A DNA stretch of 64,000 bases from Nissolia schottii (lineage: Eukaryota; Streptophyta; Magnoliopsida; Fabales; Fabaceae), in the NCBI GenBank assembly GCA_003254905.1, contig QANU01009599.1:1-64000 (forward strand). The letters run 5' to 3'. Positions 9,757-21,989 of the stretch are shown here, piece after piece. Every line of letters begins with the position of its first letter. Positions within the stretch are counted from its first letter, which is position 1. Made by a program: the position numbers and the translations under genes. The notes beneath the pieces are model-generated. The model worked only from the letters and a program-made list of their open reading frames with translations. It was not told the DNA's origin and searched no databases.

Positions 9757-12700
9757 CTTCAGATGTGGGAAGGTCGGTCACTTTGTGAAGGATTTCCCAG
9801 AAGCTCCACCGGTCGGCCAACGTCAGGGACGAGTGTTCACCATGGCTGCAGAAGAAGCTCAGGAGGGAGACGGTCTGATTTTGGGTAAGTATGTACTTAA
9901 CGGGAAAACTTTCATTGCGTTGTATGATTCAGGAGCGTCATACTCCTTTATATCCTACGATAGTGTAGAGGAGCTGAATTTATCTCCTACGACACTGCCG
10001 TATACGCTTGCTGTATCCACACCCACTGCACCACCGGTTAAGACTTGTCAAGTATGTCTGCGATGTCCATTTCAGCTGCAGGAAAGAAAGTTCGTGGCTG
10101 ACTTAATCTGTCTTCCCCTATTCAGACTGGATATGATACTAAGGATGGATTGGTTGAATGCCAACCAGGTGGTTCTTGACTGTGCCAGGAAGCTGGTAAC
10201 TTTTCCCCCTACAGTCACCAGCCCAGTAGATCCAGAGGAGGAGTTGCCGATTCTTTACTGTTGTCATCTAGGAACTCAAGGGTATGTGCTATTGGCATCA
10301 TCGGAAGTAGAAGTGGCACGACTGGAAGTCAGGGATATTCCTGTAGTTCGAGACTATCCAGATGTTTTCCCCGATGACATTCTAGAGTTCCCACCAGAAC
10401 GTGAGGTGGAATTTTCTATTGATCTGGTGCCAAGCGCTGGACCTATTTCCATTGCGCCGTACCGCATGTCTCCATTAGAACTGCAGGAGTTGAAGAAGCA
10501 GTAGGAGGAGTTAATGGGAAAGCAATTCATTCGGCCAAGTGCGTCACCGTGGGGAGCACCAGTGTTATTTGTAAAGAAAAAGGACGGCACCATGAGGATG
10601 TGTGTCGATTACAGGCAGTTGAACAAGGTGACAATCAAGAACAAGTACCCATTGCCTAGAATCGATGACCTTCTGGACCAGTTGAAGGACGCAAAGTTCT
10701 TCTCGAGGATTGATTTATGGTCTGGTTACCACCAGATTAGAGTACGGGAAAAGGATATAGCTAAGAAAGCGCTCCGATCCCGTTACGGTCATTACGAGTT
10801 CACGGTAATGTCCTTTGGATTGACGAATGCTCCCGCAATCTTTATGGATTACATGCATAGGATCTTCCGCGAGTATCTGGATGACTGCATGATTGTCTTC
10901 ATCGATGACATTCTAGTGTACTCAAAGAGTGAAGAGGAGCACACTAGACACCTGCAGATCGTCTTGGAAATTCTAAGAAATAGGAAGTTGTACGTCAAGC
11001 TCTCTAAGTGCGAGTTTTGGGCCAGGAAGGTGCAATTTCTCGTCCATGTGATCTCAGACCAAGGAGTGGCAATAGATCCTAGCAAAGTCGACGCAATCAG
11101 AACGTAGGAGAGACCACTTCCGTTACAGAGTTACGGAGCTTTTTGGGATTTGCTAGATATTACCGGAGGTTTATCCAAGGATTTTCACATATTGCTTTGC
11201 CGTTGATGAAGCTGACTAGAAAGAGAGCGATGATGGTTTGGTCTGCGGAGTGTGAAAGAAGTTTCCGGGAGCTGAAAGAGAAGTTGACCACCGCTCCGGT
11301 ACTAGTGTTACCTAATCCTCAAGAACCTTTCGAGGTATATTGTGATGCGTCAGGTGCCGGACTTGGATGTGTACTGATGCAACGATGCTAGGTGATAGCC
11401 TATGCCTCTAGACAACTGAAGCAGCATGAGGTAAACTACCCTACGCATGATCTAGAAATGGCTGCGGTAGTTTTTGCACTTAAGATATGGAGGCATTATT
11501 TGTATGGAGTGCGGTTTGAGGTATATTCGGATCACAAAAGCCTGAAATACCTGTTCGACCAGAAAGATGAATATGCGCCAAAGGAGGTGGACCGAATTCC
11601 TTAAGGATTATGACTTCAGCCTTAACTATCACCCTGGGAAGGCCAATGTTGTAGCTGATGCTTTGAGCCGAAGGTCATTGCAGATGGCTCAGATAATGGT
11701 GCAGGAAGCGAAGCTGATAGAGGAATTTCGTGACCTCAACCTGACTGTTGCACGCCAACACAACCGTTTGACAGTGTATCCCCTACAAGTCAGTAGTGAC
11801 TTCAAGCACAGAGTTGAAGAAGCTCAGAGGAACTGTCAAGAAGACACTTGGTGTAAGTTTTGCAAGGCGGTAGAAGAAGGGAAGATCAAGGAAGTGAAGA
11901 CAGACGACGACGGAATTTTGCGGTTCAACAGTCGCATTTGCGTGCCTAAGGAAGGCAGCTTAAGGGAAGATATTCTGAAGGAAGCACACAAGAGCCACTT
12001 CACGATGCACCCAGGCACCACCAAAATGTACCATGATCTCAAGGGGATGTTTTGGTGGCCAGGATTGAAGAGGGATGTCGAAGACTGGGTACAGAAGTGC
12101 TTGGTTTATCAGAAAGTGAAGATTGAGCACCAGAAACCGCCAGGGTTGCCGAATCCTCCAGAGATTCCAGAATGGAAGTGGTAAGCCATAGCGATGGATT
12201 TAGTTTCGGGGATTACCGCGTACTCAGACAGGAGTAGATGCCATTTGGGTAATTATGGACAGATTGACTAAGGCTGCTCACTTTATTCCGATCAAGATGA
12301 CTTACCCGCTGGAGAAGCTGGTACAGCTATATGTTAAGGAAGTGGTAAGATTGCACGGAGTACCATCTTCCATTATCTCAGACAGAGATCCCAGGTTTAC
12401 TTCTAGATTCTGGACTATTTTTCAGAAGGCGTACGGGTCTCAGTTGCACTTAAGTTCCGCGTATCACCCTCAGACGGATGGTCAATCGGAGCGGACTATC
12501 CAGACTCTAGAGGATATGCTAAGAGCCTATGCGTTAGATACGCCGGGAAACTGGGAAGAAATACTGTCGTTGGTGGAGTTTGCATATAACAACAGCTACC
12601 AAGCTAGCATTGGGATGGCTCCGTTCGAAGCTCTATATGGCCGGAAGTGCCAGTCACCACTATGCTGGAACGACAGTAGGCAGTACCGCGAACTCGACCC

Positions 12701-12812
12701 TGAGGAGACCCGAGAGACCGAAGAATTGATGAAGTTGTTGCGACAGAGAGTGTTCACGGTGCAAAGTCAACAGAAAAGCTATGCTGACAACCGGAGAAGG
12801 CCGCTCGAGTTC
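9757..12812 (+). pseudogene. End of gag plus pol (protease, RT, RNase H, integrase) of the chromovirus, broken
   Basis: Domains in order: nucleocapsid zinc knuckle from 9757, with the last Cys replaced by Phe; aspartic protease with LYDSGAS at about 9918-9940; reverse transcriptase 10514-11100 with FIDDILVYS at about 10898-10924; RNase H from about 11330 with YCDASG; integrase zinc finger near 11985-12115, where the second Cys of the CXXC is Tyr; and integrase core with DRDPRF near 12385 and SERTIQ near 12490. Breaks are TAG at 10502-10504, TAG at 11105-11107 with a frameshift, TAG at 11389-11391, a frameshift near 11590, TAA at 12182-12184 and a frameshift near 12220-12250. The core is cut at 12812 by the minus-strand element and resumes at 18801. 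Confidence 0.9.
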
Positions 12813-15381
12813 TGTAACACCCCTGCTAACTGCCTACTTCCATGGTAGTAAGCAATGCTCACAGGGTCATTATGCGTCGTGTCAGGTTAACTTTTACCCT
12901 TGCTTTTACCTTTGCAAATAGTTCTTATGCAAAAATATGGACCAATTTGAAAATTATTCTTTTACAGTACCAGTTTGTAAATTAGGGACCGTGCGTGATT
13001 TGAAGAACATATATAACAACAGTCGCTATAGGTTAAGGGTAACTGAAGCAAAACATAAAGAGTATATGTGCATATGTATATATATATACAACCAAGGTCC
13101 AACATCAGTACACATTGTCATAATAATAAATATGTACACAAAATGTATCAAAGTCCTCATACATAATACAAAACATATGCCATCAAATTGTCACTGCCAC
13201 CCCGATGCCTTGACTTCCATCTGCTGCCAATCCAAACGCTTCGTACACCTGCTGGATCCATAACCGAGTGGGGGTGAGAACTCTTGGTCCTCAGTGGGAT
13301 TCCTTAGCACTAACTACCGTTCATTTACTCGGGTATCCTCCAGACCACTCAGGAGATCTCTAAGTGATCATACATACTAAAACCCTACTGATTATTTTCT
13401 TGGCCTAGGGTCCTGAACAGCTTTATCTATGTTACTACGTGATCAAGGAACTAGTCTTGCTTATCTAGGTTCTCGCGCTTTCTACTCCTAACCATCGTTA
13501 CATAACCACATCATAAACATGTATGCTGACAGACACACTGATCATCACGCATATGTTGCGTGGTAAACCTTCCACCATGCTTGCCAGGCACGGGACATTT
13601 CATAATATCTATGCAAGGGGTCATCGTACCGATGAGGCACGGATTTCAATGCATGTTCTCATTCATCATATCTTTCCCTGTGTCCCAGTACTCCCTCGTA
13701 CACCTCAGGACCGTCGTCCCCATGGTGGTGTACGACCTGCCTTCTCTGTCTGTTTCCCGGGCAAACATGACTCCACCCCCTTCCCGGGTGGCGAGGGGCC
13801 GCCCTCTTGGCTAAGCCGGAAGCGGACCATATCATACACATATTCATCGCATCATAATCCATTCATTTTTCTATCACATGTCATGCGTCTCATCATTCTT
13901 TTCTCTCGTATACACATTTATTTTTTCTCATCATGCTCTTGTTCCTACAATACATTCTCAACTTTATTCATTACTCATTCATTAGACAATAACTTCTAGT
14001 GATCTATCCTCATGATGCATGCTTTACCCACACATAATCATGTAATCATCTCAATAGTTATACTCATGCACAATAATCTGAGCCTCTATGCTGGTTGGAA
14101 CATGTAGAAAAGCTAAGAGACTCAAAGCCTTCAGGTTTCATTCGAATGACTAGGGGTGCATTCGAATGAAATCTTGCGAGTTCTTTCATTCGAATCCCTC
14201 GAGAGTTCAATCGATTGAAATCCTGCTCAGACTTTCATTCGATTGAATCCTCCTGCATTCGACTGAAATCCCTTGGGAATTCATTCGAATCCCTAGGGAT
14301 TTCATTCGAATCCCACAGTAAAAATCACCCCAGTGAGAGTAACTTCTCCAGGGGTTTTCGGTGCGTAACATTTCTGCTTCTACAGTGGTCCAATCAGTAC
14401 ACTTATGATTTTCAAACAGCAAAATCCTAAAAATCTAACCTATGCACCCTATTCTTTATCATTTGTACAAAGTAGTTTTTCAGTCAAAAGCACAAAAATA
14501 CATATATACATTCATAACATAAACCACATAGATAGTGGGCTTAGGATTACCCACTTTCCAGGCACGCTTGGAAGTTGTTAGAAACGACTCCCGAGAGCTT
14601 TAGGATGATCCTCCTATTTTTCCTGAGTCCGATGGAGTAATCGTCGCGCGCACACTCGGACAGAGCAACAGTATAACAGATGAAAAACTTAAAGAAAATG
14701 GCACTGAGGCCGTGGCTTATTTATAAGCTTCAAGGGGATGCCTTTAACTTCCCTAAGAAGTTAAGATGCTGTCCACGTTTTCCATCTCTTTTCTTTTTTC
14801 TTTTTTTTTTCAATTTATCTTTTATGTTAAATTACCCTTTTGCCCTTCCTTTAATTTTTTTTTCCTTTTATATCCTAACTTTGTTTTTCCTTTTGCCCTT
14901 CACCTTTTTAATTATTTCCCCTTTTGTCCTTTTCTTTAATTTTTTCCTTATTTCCCTATTACTAACGTAGGAATAAATTCCTAAACCAAATCAATTAATT
15001 TCGCGATCAGGTTTGATCCCGTTTTGTCATTTTTCGGTCGTGTTCGGATATTCTAAAAATATTTCGAGCACGTATCCGCGATCTACTAATTTCCCGGATC
15101 ATAAAGGTATGTCCGGTAAAGGTATTCGTGAATTTATTACCCGGAGGAAATTTTCACAGATACCTTAAGTGTGTACCGAAATTCAAATTTTTGTCAAAAT
15201 TTGGCACGTACCTCGTGGCACTCCGCGAGATCAAGAAACAATTACTTGACTGGCGTTTGGAATAAATTAATGTTCTAAATAATTTTTCCAGTCCAAATAA
15301 TCGCATCTAATGTGCTTTTAATTAAGCCAAAAATTGGGATTTTCGCGAAATTCCCGTAAGAGAAAAATTCGGGATGTTACA
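12813..15381 (-). mobile_element. 3' LTR of the gag-only element
   Basis: 2569 bp, TG...CA. Read on the minus strand it has a TATA-like CTTATAAATAAG at 14727-14716, a donor-like box AAGTGG|GTAATC (intron would start at 14550), an array of TTTCATTCGAATGAAA-like palindromes (14316-14140), GCATCATGAG, the conserved block (about 13450-13290) and an acceptor-like box TTATGGATCCAG near 13262-13251. No ATG lies between the TATA box and the donor-like box. Confidence 0.88.
14140..14318 (-). repeat. Array of TTTCATTCGAATGAAA-like short palindromes
   Basis: About eight variants of ATTCGAAT/ATTCGATT/ATTCGACT flanked by TTTC and GAAA. The same kind of array lies at 43153-43290 and, in a different LTR family, at 49326-49545. 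Confidence 0.8.
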
Positions 15382-15397
15382 TTCTACCCCCTTAAAA
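15382..15397 (-). other. Polypurine tract of the gag-only element
   Basis: On the minus strand TTTTAAGGGGGTAGAA lies directly before the 3' LTR start TGTAAC. This is where plus-strand DNA synthesis would be primed. Confidence 0.8.
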
Positions 15398-15460
15398 GAA
15401 TTTCGCCCCCGAAATTCTAGCGCGGGTATAGGTCTAGGTATTTACTATACTTATCGCGGT

Positions 15461-16591
15461 TTAATCCTCTGCGCCGGCTTCCCTTCGCATGCCCTCGTAG
15501 TCGGACCATATGGTGAACACTCGTCCTTGCGGCGGAACTGTCGGTTGGGTTGCGGGTTGGGCCGCGGTGCAATCCCTGGCAAAATGTCCGCTTTCTCCAC
15601 ATCGGTGGCAGACACCTGACTGGTTGACGGGAAGGGCTGCCTTGCATGCCTTGGAGACGTGGCCGGGTTTCCCACATCGGCAGCAAACGGCCTTTCCCAT
15701 CAAGCACTCTCCACTGTGAGGCTTTCCACACTTCGGGCAAGGTGGTCGAGGCTCTCCTCCTTGTCGTGGTTGACCTGGCTGGGACTGGTCCGGGGTCTGT
15801 TCTTGCTGTTGCTGCTGTGGCTGGTATGGATATCGTCCTCCAGGTCCCTTCTTCCGGAGCTCCTGTGACTGGCTCCCTTGCTGCACTGCCTTCCTCTTAT
15901 TCTTGACCACCTCCAACCGCTTATTTGCCTCTTCCTGCGCTAGACATCGATTTACCAGGGTGGCGTAATCCGGCAAACCCCAGGTAGGAATGAACACTTG
16001 CATCTCCGGTCTCAGCCCTTGCTGATATCTCTTACACTTCCACTGCTCGCTTGGCCGAAGCTGGTATGTGCTGCAATACCGGCATAGCCGCTCAAACTTG
16101 GCCGTGTACTCGGCCACTGACATCGTCCCCTGTTTCAACTCCAGAAACTCTGTCTCCTTACGGTCTTGCAACTCTTGGGGAAAATATTTCTCCAGAAACA
16201 TAGCTGTAAACTGATCCCATGTGACGGGAGCTACCTGTTACTCCAAAACCAGCTTAGCTGTCTCCCACCATTCCCCTGTAGCTCCGTCTAACTGCCTAGC
16301 TGCAAACTTCACCTTGTGTGCCTCTGTACAGGCTATGTCTTCAAAGACTTGTTCCATCTTCTGAATCCAACTATGGACCACCCCGGGGTCCATTACTCCC
16401 TCGAATTTGGGCGGATTCGCTCGTGTGAATTGGAGGTACTTCTGACCATCTACCTCTTGCGGTGTCTGTGGGGCATCCTTCTGAATCAATGCAGCGGCTA
16501 TCTGAGCATTTGTCTGGACCATTTCCCGAAAGATGGCCGCAAGGTCCCCCTGCTTGTGGTTATGTTGTGCTGGATCCCTACGCGGCGGCAT
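15461..16591 (-). pseudogene. gag of the gag-only element, one nonsense codon
   Basis: The start MPPRRD at 16591 aligns with the other gag starts here. The capsid region has HSWIQKMEQVFEDI and GEWWETAK. The C-terminal nucleocapsid has a CPKCGKPHSGEC-type motif followed by two CX2CX4HX4C knuckles (CCRCGKPGHVSKAC and CHRCGESGHFARDC). Apart from one in-frame TAA at 16238-16240 (about residue 118) the frame stays open to the stop next to 15461, so the reading is nearly intact. An AG preceded by TTTGTGC lies 15 nt upstream of the ATG (16609-16607), with a branch-point-like CTGAT further upstream. No protease or RT follows. Confidence 0.88.
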
Positions 16592-16745
16592 GGCTAGGCG
16601 TTGTACCTGCACAAATCCCAAGTTGATCAGTCTTGGGAAAGGCTGGTACACTTAACATAACACATACAACTTAGTAGAGTCATGCACCGTGAACATGCTC
16701 GAAAGCATAATGCAGCTCAGCCCCAGGCCCTTCAAGGACTAAACT

Positions 16746-16759
16746 GCTCTGATACCAAC
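16746..16759 (-). other. Primer-binding site of the gag-only element
   Basis: The minus strand reads GTTGGTATCAGAGC directly after the 5' LTR end, the initiator-Met tRNA type. Confidence 0.85.
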
Positions 16760-18795
16760 TGTAACGCCCCTGCTAACTACCTACTTCCATGGTAGTAAGC
16801 AATGCTCACAGGGTTGTTATGTGTCGTGTCAGGTTAACTTTTACCCTTACTTTTACCTTTGCAAATAGTTCTTATGCGAAAATATGGACCAATTTGAAAA
16901 TTATTCTTTTACAGTACCAGTTTGTAAATTAAGGGCCATGCGTGATTTGAAGAACATATATAACAACAGTCGCTATAGGTTAAGGGTAACTGAAGCAAAA
17001 CATAGAGAGTATATGTGCATATGTATATGTAAATACAACCAAGGTCCAACATCAGTACACATTGTCATAATAATAAATATGTACACAAAATGTATCTAAG
17101 TCCTCATACATAATACAAAACATATGCCATCAAAATCTCACTGTCACCCCGATGCCTTGACTTCCATCTGCTGCCAATCCAAACGCTTCGTACACCTGCT
17201 GGATCCATAACTGAGTGGGGGTGAGAACTCTTGGTCCTCAGTGGGATTCCTTAGCACTAACTACCGTTCATTTACTCGGGTATCCTCCAGGCCGCTCAGG
17301 AGATCTCTAAGTGATCATACATACTAAAACCCTACTGATTATTTTCTTGGCCTAGGGTTCTGAACAGCTTTATCTATGTTACTACGTGATCAAGGAACTA
17401 GTCTTGCTTATCTAGGTTCTCGCGCTTTCTACTCCTAACCATCGTTACATAACCACATCATAAACATGTATGCTGACAGACACACTGATCATCACGCATA
17501 TGTTGCGCGGTAAACCTTCCACCATGCTTGCCAGGCACGGGACATTTCATAATATCTATGCAAGGGGTCATCGTACCGATGAGGCACGGATTTCAATGCA
17601 TGTTCTCATTCATCATATCTTTCCCTGTGTCCCAGTACTCCCTCGTACACCTCAGGACCGTCGTCCCCATGGTGGTGTACGACCTGCCTTCTCTGTCTGT
17701 TTCCCNNNNNNNNNNNNNNNNNNNNNNNNNNNNNNNNNNNNNNNNNNNNNNNNNNNNNNNNNNNGGGGTTTTCGGTGCGTAACATTTCTGCTTCTACAGT
17801 GGTCCAATCAGTACACTTATGATTTTCAAACAGCAAAATCCTCAAAATCTAACCTATGCACCCTATTCTTTATCATTTGTACAAAGTAGTTTTTCAGTCA
17901 AAAGCACAAAAATACATATATACATTCATAACATAAACCACATAGATAGTGGGCTTAGGATTACCCACTTTCCAGGCACGCTTGGAAGTTGTTAGAAACG
18001 ACTCCCGAGAGCTTTAGGATGATCCTCCTATTTTTCCTGAGTCCGATGGAGTAATCGTCGCGCGCACACTCGGACAGAGCAACAGTATAACAGATGAAAA
18101 ACTTAAAGAAAATGGCACTGAGGCCGTGGCTTATTTATAAGCTTCAAGGGGATGCCTTTAACTTCCCTAAGAAGTTAAGATGCTGTCCACGTTTTCCATC
18201 TCTTTTCTTTTTTCTTTTTTTTTTCAATTTATCTTTTATGTTAAATTACCCTTTTGCCCTTCCTTTAATTTTTTTTTCCTTTTATATCCTAACTTTGTTT
18301 TTCCTTTTGCCCTTCACCTTTTTAATTATTTCCCCTTTTGTCCTTTTCTTTAATTTTTTCCTTATTTCCCTATTACTAACGTAGGAATAAATTCCTAAAC
18401 CAAATCAATTAATTTCGCGATCAGGTTTGATCCCGTTTTGTCATTTTTCGGTCGTGTTCGGATATTCTAAAAATATTTCGAGCACGTATCCGCGATCTAC
18501 TAATTTCCCGGATCATAAAGGTATGTCCGGTAAAGGTATTCGTGAATTTATTACCCGGAGGAAATTTTCACAGATACCTTAAGTGTGTACCGAAATTCAA
18601 ATTTTTGTCAAAATTTGGCACGTACCTCGTGGCACTCCGCGAGATCAAGAAACAATTACTTGACTGGCGTTTGGAATAAATTAATGTTCTAAATAATTTT
18701 TCCAGTCCAAATAATCGCATCTAATGTGCTTTTAATTAAGCCAAAATTTGGGATTTTCGCGAAATTCCCGTAAGAGAAAAATTCGGGATGTTACA
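16760..18795 (-). mobile_element. 5' LTR of the gag-only element, with assembly gap
   Basis: It matches the 3' LTR 12813-15381 almost base for base outside a 59-N run (17706-17764). The N run replaces the part equivalent to about 13761-14352 of the partner. TATA-like sequence lies at 18141-18130 and the donor-like box puts the intron start at 17964, both on the minus strand. Confidence 0.88.
17706..17764. other. Assembly gap (59 N) inside the 5' LTR
   Basis: Comparison with the partner LTR shows about 590 bp missing here, so the N run greatly underestimates the gap. The missing part contains the palindrome array. Confidence 0.9.
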
Positions 18796-19277
18796 AGTTC
18801 CAAGAGGGAGATCATGTCTTCCTAAAGGTTACTCCGGTGACAGGAAGGTCTTTGAAGATCAGGAAGCTGAACCCACGATTCATTGGACCTTTCCAGATCT
18901 TGAAACGTATTAGGCCTATAGCATATCGGATAGCTCTTCCGCCGAGCCTAGCCAATATCCACAATGTCTTTCATGTCTCGCAATTACGCAAGTACTATGC
19001 GTCCCCCGACCATGTGTTACAGCCAGAACAGATACAGCTGAGAGAAGATTTAGCTCTACCGCTCGCACCTCAGCGAATCATTGATCACAAGACTCGCCAG
19101 ACGCGAAACAAGGAGGTTCCTATGGTACGAGTAGTATGGGCAAACGGGGAATTAGAAGAACAGACATGGGAGCTAGAAGCTGACATGAAGATAGCCTATC
19201 CAGAATTTTTTGAAAGGTATGAATTATCCTTGCCCTTAAATTTCGAGGACGAAATTTTTCTAAGGGGGGTGGAATGA
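18796..19277 (+). pseudogene. Integrase C-terminus and chromodomain-like tail of the chromovirus
   Basis: It continues the integrase interrupted at 12812. It has the GPF-type motif FIGPFQIL and HNVFHVSQLRKY. Then comes RIIDHKTRQTRNKEVPMVRV with EEQTWELEADM, the chromodomain-like tail of Tekay/Del chromoviruses thought to guide insertion to heterochromatin. This stretch is open to its stop, TGA at 19275-19277, which is also the first three bases of the 3' LTR. The gene as a whole is dead because of upstream breaks. Confidence 0.88.
19262..19274 (+). other. Polypurine tract of the chromovirus
   Basis: AAGGGGGGTGGAA directly precedes the 3' LTR TGAAACATCCC. It overlaps the last codons of pol. 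Confidence 0.85.
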
Positions 19278-21989
19278 AACATCCCGCTCTTTTCTTAGTA
19301 AGAATTTCGTCGAATAACTGCTCATAGAACCCTGGGTAAGAGTAAATGTGTGGAAGTCTGTAGGAATTATTCTGTTTGGTTTTGGACAAGTTGGATGACA
19401 CTCAAATGATTCCTACTGACCCTCAGGATTGGATGATGAGATTGAACTGACCGTTAAACGGAGTTCTGCGGAGTTTCGGACGATTCCGTAGACACTAAAA
19501 CGGTTCCGTTTATCCTGTAGAATTGAGCAGAGAGCCCTAAGTCTCTGGAAACCCAACCGGTACCAGGGAAAGGTTTTAAACACCTTGGGATATTCCCACG
19601 ATCCCATTGGGACGGTCGGGAAGTAACGAAACCGCGAGCGGAACAACGGTTTACAGTCACCAGGGCTCGATGACGTGTGAAAATGTATCTTTGAAAAATA
19701 CTCCTCCGGAGAAAAATTCACAAATGCCTTAAAGCATTGATATTCCCATGACCAGGGAAATTAGAGGATCGCGACGGTACAAGCGGAATATTTTTTGGAC
19801 GACCGTGCGCGACGCACTGACACTGCGAACGATAAAACACGAGCAAAATGAAACTGGGAGAAAGTGAAATTTTGGGCAGCTCATGTGAGGAAATCAGATT
19901 CAAGGAAAATAATTTAAATTCTAATTACTATTCATGATGTGACACTTGGATTATCATCCAAATTAATTAATTTTTTAAAGAAATTAAAAGGGCATTTTGG
20001 TAAATAAGCATAGGGGTAAAAAGGTAAATTAAAGGGGCAGCCTCTTGGCTATAAATAGCCAGCCCCATAATCAGAAAAAAATTGGGAAAAATTCCTATCC
20101 TAGGGGAAACTCTGTCCGTGTGCTCCGAGACTTTGCCGAAGAAACTCCGCCGGACAACTTGAATCGCGCTCAAAGATCGGAGGACGACTTCCCCCACACT
20201 TCTTCCATCACTGAACAACCCTCCAAGAAGTGGGTAACTCTAGTTTACTCACCTCTTTGGTGGATGTATGTGTTTATGTGTGTGTATGTCTTGATGTTTG
20301 TATTTATGCTTAGGTAGTTTAGAACTTTGGTTAGGATAGGGAGATGATTCTGAAGGGTCCTGTGACCTGGACTAGATAGGATTTTGATGGTTGGAATATG
20401 TGTGAGAACCTCAAGGAGCATCCATGAGAAAAGAGGGAAAGAAAGGAAAGAAAATAAAGAAATCGGTTTCAGATTCGCCAGTGATCGCTGAGCGGCCCTT
20501 GGTACTGCTGAGCGGACCCCAGGTACCGCTGAGCGGTCTGAGACCTGAAAGTCTTATGGAAGCTGTTTTGAGGCACATAGTCTAACAATCAATGATTTAA
20601 TTGTAATTGGTAATTGATGTAAGTACAGTATGTGCAGTATGTGAAATAATCTGTTAGCATTCCATGCATCATGATAAGATAATTTTAAGAGGACTAGAAG
20701 TAATTCTGCACTAAGTAAAGATTATGAGTTGAACCATAGGGAACAAGTCATGTCATGCTGCAGGTACAGAAAGGAAAAGATGATGAAATACTGTATGAAA
20801 AAAAATGCTGAAAAATTCTGAGAAACATGTACAGGCCGTGATCACGAGAGCCAAACGATCCCACATCAATAGGTCAGAGGGGCATACTGAAGGTGGAAGC
20901 CCGCCACAGGTGGTGTCGATATGGCATACCTGAAGGTGTGCGATTATCATGCCTATCAGGGTTGAAAGAGGGCAATGCTAGGTGGGGGTACAACATCCGC
21001 CCATTGTTGAGGTGTCGAGAGAGGGCACGCGGCAGGTGGAAGCCCACCACAGGAAGGTCGAAAGAGGGCCTACCTGTGGGTGCGAGGTTATTCCACCATA
21101 GTACTGTCGAAAGAGGGCATTATTATGGTGGGAATAACGTATATTCCAAAACCATGTTTAATATGATATGCATGACTATATGAAATGTATGTATCTGGTA
21201 TTCTGTAATTACCGTCAAGAGAACGCTCGGGACGGCTATGTATGTATACGTAATGTTAATAAGCACGCGAACTTAGTAAGCAAGAGTAGTTCTCCTATCA
21301 CTTAGTAACATAGATAAAGTCGTTCATAACTTTAGGCTAGATAATAATCAGTAGGATGTTTAGTATGTATGCACACTTAGAAATCTCTGAGCGGCCTAAA
21401 GTCCGACCTAATGTAACATGAGATACAGGAACTAAAGTTACTTTCACTGAGAACCTACCGTTCTCACTCCTACTGCCTTATGACTTCAGGAACCTAAGAT
21501 GACTCGTACTTCGAGGATGCCGACGAACCGCCCGAGGAGCCATGAGCGGTTGCTACAGGATATGGACCAGAGGTAGCTGGATGCCGGGATTTTTTTATCA
21601 AGGGCATGCTGAGTAGTGTTCCAGTAGCCCTTGCATTTTGATATTATGTATTTTGGATTATGTATATGTTATTTGTACCTTACTTATTGTAATTATAACC
21701 ATGTGACTTTGTATGATGGACCAACTGAATGTATATTCCATGCTTTATTATTATTCGACTGCTATCCGCTAAGCCCAAAGGCTTTACCGCTTGTTATACT
21801 TTTGCTTTCCGACGCATGGCTCTATTTTAGTAATTATTTAATGCAAATGAAAAGTTTAAAATTGGTCCCTATTTTCATAAGCAACTACTTTCGAAAGATA
21901 ACAATGGACTAAGGTATTCCCACCAGGTAGTGAACAACCTAGTGAGCTTGCGTACGACTTAAGCGTATGCAGTTAGCTAGGGTGTTTCA
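19275..21989 (+). mobile_element. 3' LTR of the chromovirus
   Basis: 2715 bp, begins TGAAACATCCC and ends GGTGTTTCA. It has a TATA box CTATAAATAG at 20049-20058, a donor-like AAGTGG|GTAAC (intron start 20234), CGCTGAGCGG units at 20486-20545, a GCATCATGA motif near 20668, a conserved block near 21290-21400 and an acceptor-like TTATGACTTCAG ending at 21489. There is no ATG between the expected transcription start and the donor-like box. Confidence 0.87.

Larger units (their letters stand above)
12813..18795 (-). mobile_element. Gag-only LTR retrotransposon (TR-GAG-like, family B)
   Basis: A complete element by its ends: minus-strand 5' LTR 16760-18795, primer-binding site, gag, polypurine tract and 3' LTR 12813-15381. 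It is flanked by the exact target duplication AGTTC (12808-12812 and 18796-18800) inside the host integrase. Between the end of gag and the polypurine tract there are only about 65 bp, so protease, RT and integrase are all absent. Mobility must have depended on another element. The two LTRs look nearly identical, so the insertion is recent compared with its host. Autonomous relatives would be Tekay-like chromoviruses, given the gag. Confidence 0.88.
3677..21989 (+). mobile_element. Tekay-like chromovirus, degenerate, split by two nested insertions
   Basis: In order it holds a truncated 5' LTR, initiator-Met primer-binding site, gag, protease, RT, RNase H, integrase, chromodomain-like tail, polypurine tract and full 3' LTR. 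That domain order is typical of plant chromoviruses. Nested insertions at 5771-9756 and 12813-18795 are both flanked by exact 5-bp target duplications, and the reading resumes on the far side of each. Many stops and frameshifts show it is dead. Over the shared 914 bp, I count by eye about 40 mismatches between the two LTRs (about 4.4 percent), so it is clearly older than its recently nested guests. Confidence 0.88.

Noticed and set aside
14680..14970. 96-residue hydrophobic ORF, repeated at 18094-18384
   Set aside because: It is the T-rich part of the LTR read on the strand opposite to transcription, and is identical in both LTRs only because they are LTR partners.
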